NCBI GenBank assembly: GCA_946886545.1
Contig: CAMPIU010000023.1
Span: 1 to 15,342 of the forward strand
DNA from: an uncultured Flavobacteriales bacterium
GTDB lineage: Bacteria; Bacteroidota; Bacteroidia; Flavobacteriales; Crocinitomicaceae
Direction: 5' to 3'
DNA: 15,342 nucleotides
The notes below the pieces were generated by a model, which was not told the DNA's origin, searched no databases, and worked only from the letters and a program-made list of their open reading frames with translations. This document shows positions 13,786-15,342 of this stretch, piece by piece. Position 1 is the stretch's first letter, and each line of letters starts with the position of its first letter. A program made the position numbers and the translations under genes.

Positions 13786-15342
13786 TCACTCCACAATATT
13801 CTCCATGATCTTGTTCCGATAAGCTTCCAATAAGCGGTGTTTTGAATAGAACCCCATTACCTGATCATTATCGATCACGGGCAGGTAGTTCAGTTTGGAA
13901 TGCTCGAACATTTCCATGACCTGTTCCATGGTACTTCGCGGGTTCAGGGAATAACGGATGGGTTCCATGACAAGTTCCAACCGCGTGTTGGGTTCGGAGG
14001 AATAAACCGGTAAAATGGTCGGCAGATCGTCGAGATAGATTATTCCTAGGAGAATGCCGTTATCTGAAACAATTGGGATCAATGCTTGGGAAGAATGCTG
14101 TACTGTCAAAAATAAGGTTGAAACAGTATCATCGGGCTTCAAAACCACCAGGGTTTCCTCCAGGATCTCTTCACTGTCAATCGACGACAAAATGTGGCGG
14201 TCTTTGTCTGCACGAACCACGTGGCCTTCGTCAGCCAACTTCACAATATCCAGTGAATGGTTCAGATAGCGTTTCGAGATAGCAAAACTGATGGAAGAAA
14301 CGATCATCAAAGGGATCATCAAACCATAGCCTCCTGTTATCTCAGCAATAAGGAAGATTGCCGTTAAAGGTGCATGAAACAAACCGCTGAGCAAACCGGC
14401 CATTCCCACCATGGTAAAATTGGTGATCGGAAGTGCCAAACCGATTCCTGTCAGGTTCCAGCCATACGCAAATACAAAGCCGGTATAACTTCCCACAAAT
14501 AAAGAAGGGGCAAAATTCCCTCCGTTTCCTCCTGAACCCAGGGTCAGACCGGTTGCGATGGCTTTTAGAAAAATGACAGCCCCGATAAATAACAGAGGAA
14601 ACCACGATTGCTTGAAAGACTCAAAAAAAGTTCCGTCCAATAATCCAAATACTTTTTCAGTGGAAAGTGAACGAATACTGTCGTAACCCTCTCCGAACAA
14701 AGAAGGGAAAATGAAGATGAGTGTGGATAAGAGTAAAGCTCCGACAATTCCTTTTTGATAGGCTTTCAGTTTCCAGTGCTCCATCCATGTTTCTACCCGA
14801 TTAAAAACACGTGAATGATACACGGCAATGACTCCGGTCAGAACACCTAAAACAATGTAAAAAGGTACATTATGAATTTCAAACTCGGCCATATTTTTGA
14901 ATGACAGTAAAATACTTTCGTTCAAAATAGCTGCCGAAAGCAAAGCTCCTGAAGCCGAAGCCAGCATTAATGGAATAAAGGCTGTGATCCCGACATCAGC
15001 CAGCAACACTTCCATGGTAAACAAAACTCCTGCAATCGGAGCGTTGAAAGCCGCTGCAATTCCTGCTGCCACACCGCAGGCAAGCAGTAAAGTCCGCTCT
15101 TTGGTCGAAAGTTTGTAAACACGTGCATAATTTGAACCGAATGCCGCCCCGGTAATCGTTACGGGAGATTCCAATCCGGCTGATCCTCCGAAACCTACGG
15201 TAACGGACGAGGTAATGACTTGCGCATACATCTGTTTGCGCGGCATGATGCTGGATTTCTTGTTGATGGCGTAAATGATGCGCCAGGTTCCTTTTTCCAA
15301 CTTACCATTCAGCAATCTTTTGGTAATGAAGATCGTAAGCAC
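13786..15342 (-). CDS. ClC-family chloride channel/transporter with C-terminal CBS pair (5' end outside window)
   Basis: At least 518 residues; the N-terminus (about the first two or three helices with the GSGIP motif) lies beyond 15342, and the GTG at the edge is not a start. Numbering is for the visible part. The second Cl--site motif reads G-L-E58-S-P, keeping the gating glutamate. The third reads GNGGNFAPSLFVG (272-284). The segment N-A-P-I-A-G-V-L-F-T-M-E111-V112 aligns with the E. coli ClC segment ending I-I-E-E, so the inner proton-pathway glutamate (E203 there) is valine here. The central tyrosine region reads N-H-S-L-D365, where relatives have S-I-Y. Two CBS domains (about 390-445 and 455-513) end the protein; such pairs bind nucleotides and regulate gating. 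It may be a passive chloride (or other anion) channel instead of an H+/Cl- exchanger. It is the first of several minus-strand genes. Confidence 0.92.
   Translation of the reverse strand: MLTIFITKRLLNGKLEKGTWRIIYAINKKSSIMPRKQMYAQVITSSVTVGFGGSAGLESPVTITGAAFGSNYARVYKLSTKERTLLLACGVAAGIAAAFNAPIAGVLFTMEVLLADVGITAFIPLMLASASGALLSAAILNESILLSFKNMAEFEIHNVPFYIVLGVLTGVIAVYHSRVFNRVETWMEHWKLKAYQKGIVGALLLSTLIFIFPSLFGEGYDSIRSLSTEKVFGLLDGTFFESFKQSWFPLLFIGAVIFLKAIATGLTLGSGGNGGNFAPSLFVGSYTGFVFAYGWNLTGIGLALPITNFTMVGMAGLLSGLFHAPLTAIFLIAEITGGYGLMIPLMIVSSISFAISKRYLNHSLDIVKLADEGHVVRADKDRHILSSIDSEEILEETLVVLKPDDTVSTLFLTVQHSSQALIPIVSDNGILLGIIYLDDLPTILPVYSSEPNTRLELVMEPIRYSLNPRSTMEQVMEMFEHSKLNYLPVIDNDQVMGFYSKHRLLEAYRNKIMENIVE

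Noticed and set aside
15340..15342. GTG at the window edge as start of the ClC gene
   Set aside because: The sequence begins within a transmembrane helix, and the N-terminal helices and GSGIP motif of ClC proteins would be missing, so the gene continues outside the window.

Overview
The window looks like chromosomal DNA of a Bacteroidota bacterium, most likely order Flavobacteriales (a Fluviicola/Crocinitomicaceae-like organism is my best guess). The grounds are a protein with a C-terminal Por/type IX secretion (T9SS) sorting domain, TonB-C and carboxypeptidase-regulatory-like domains, signal peptides ending in '-AQ', promoter boxes of the Bacteroidota type (TAnnTTTG) instead of Shine-Dalgarno-led starts, and the CACAGATGCACAGAT-like and TTTGTGTGCC-like intergenic repeats that I associate with this phylum. 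I see no phage, plasmid, transposase, CRISPR, rRNA or tRNA.

Layout. 1-292: non-coding, with a dispersed repeat and a palindrome. 293-1999 (+): secreted seven-repeat propeller-like protein with a T9SS tail, then a hairpin terminator and a repeat-rich gap. 2386-3312 (+): lipoprotein, followed by a strong terminator. 3538-5142 (-): class I iron-sulfur fumarate hydratase, convergent with the lipoprotein gene. 5143-5453: gap between divergent genes, with inverted CCTCCCTT repeats. 5454-7013 (+): orphan membrane histidine kinase. 7014-7331: a 304-bp inverted-repeat element that almost fills the gap between convergent genes. 7332-8297 (-): family 9 glycosyltransferase (heptosyltransferase-like). 8298-8473: repeat copy, inverted repeat and promoter. 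8474-11482 (+): M1 metallopeptidase with a probable C-terminal outer-membrane beta-barrel. 11703-12539 (+): two small membrane proteins in a likely operon. 12544-13687 (-): a zinc-ribbon-like small protein and a KOW-like small protein with overlapping ends, downstream of a TonB-C-domain protein. 13786-15342 (-): CBS-domain ClC chloride channel/transporter, cut by the window edge.

The genes do not form one pathway. They read as an ordinary core/accessory mix of central metabolism, envelope proteins, a sensor and an ion channel. The least expected content lies between the genes: a modular repeat family with a common head and two interchangeable tails (copies near 2.1, 7.1-7.3 and 8.3 kb), in which one tail hairpin carries a base-pair-preserving change. 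Among the proteins, the points worth checking are the M1/beta-barrel fusion, the non-canonical proton-pathway residues of the ClC protein, and the coupled KOW/CHCC small-protein pair.
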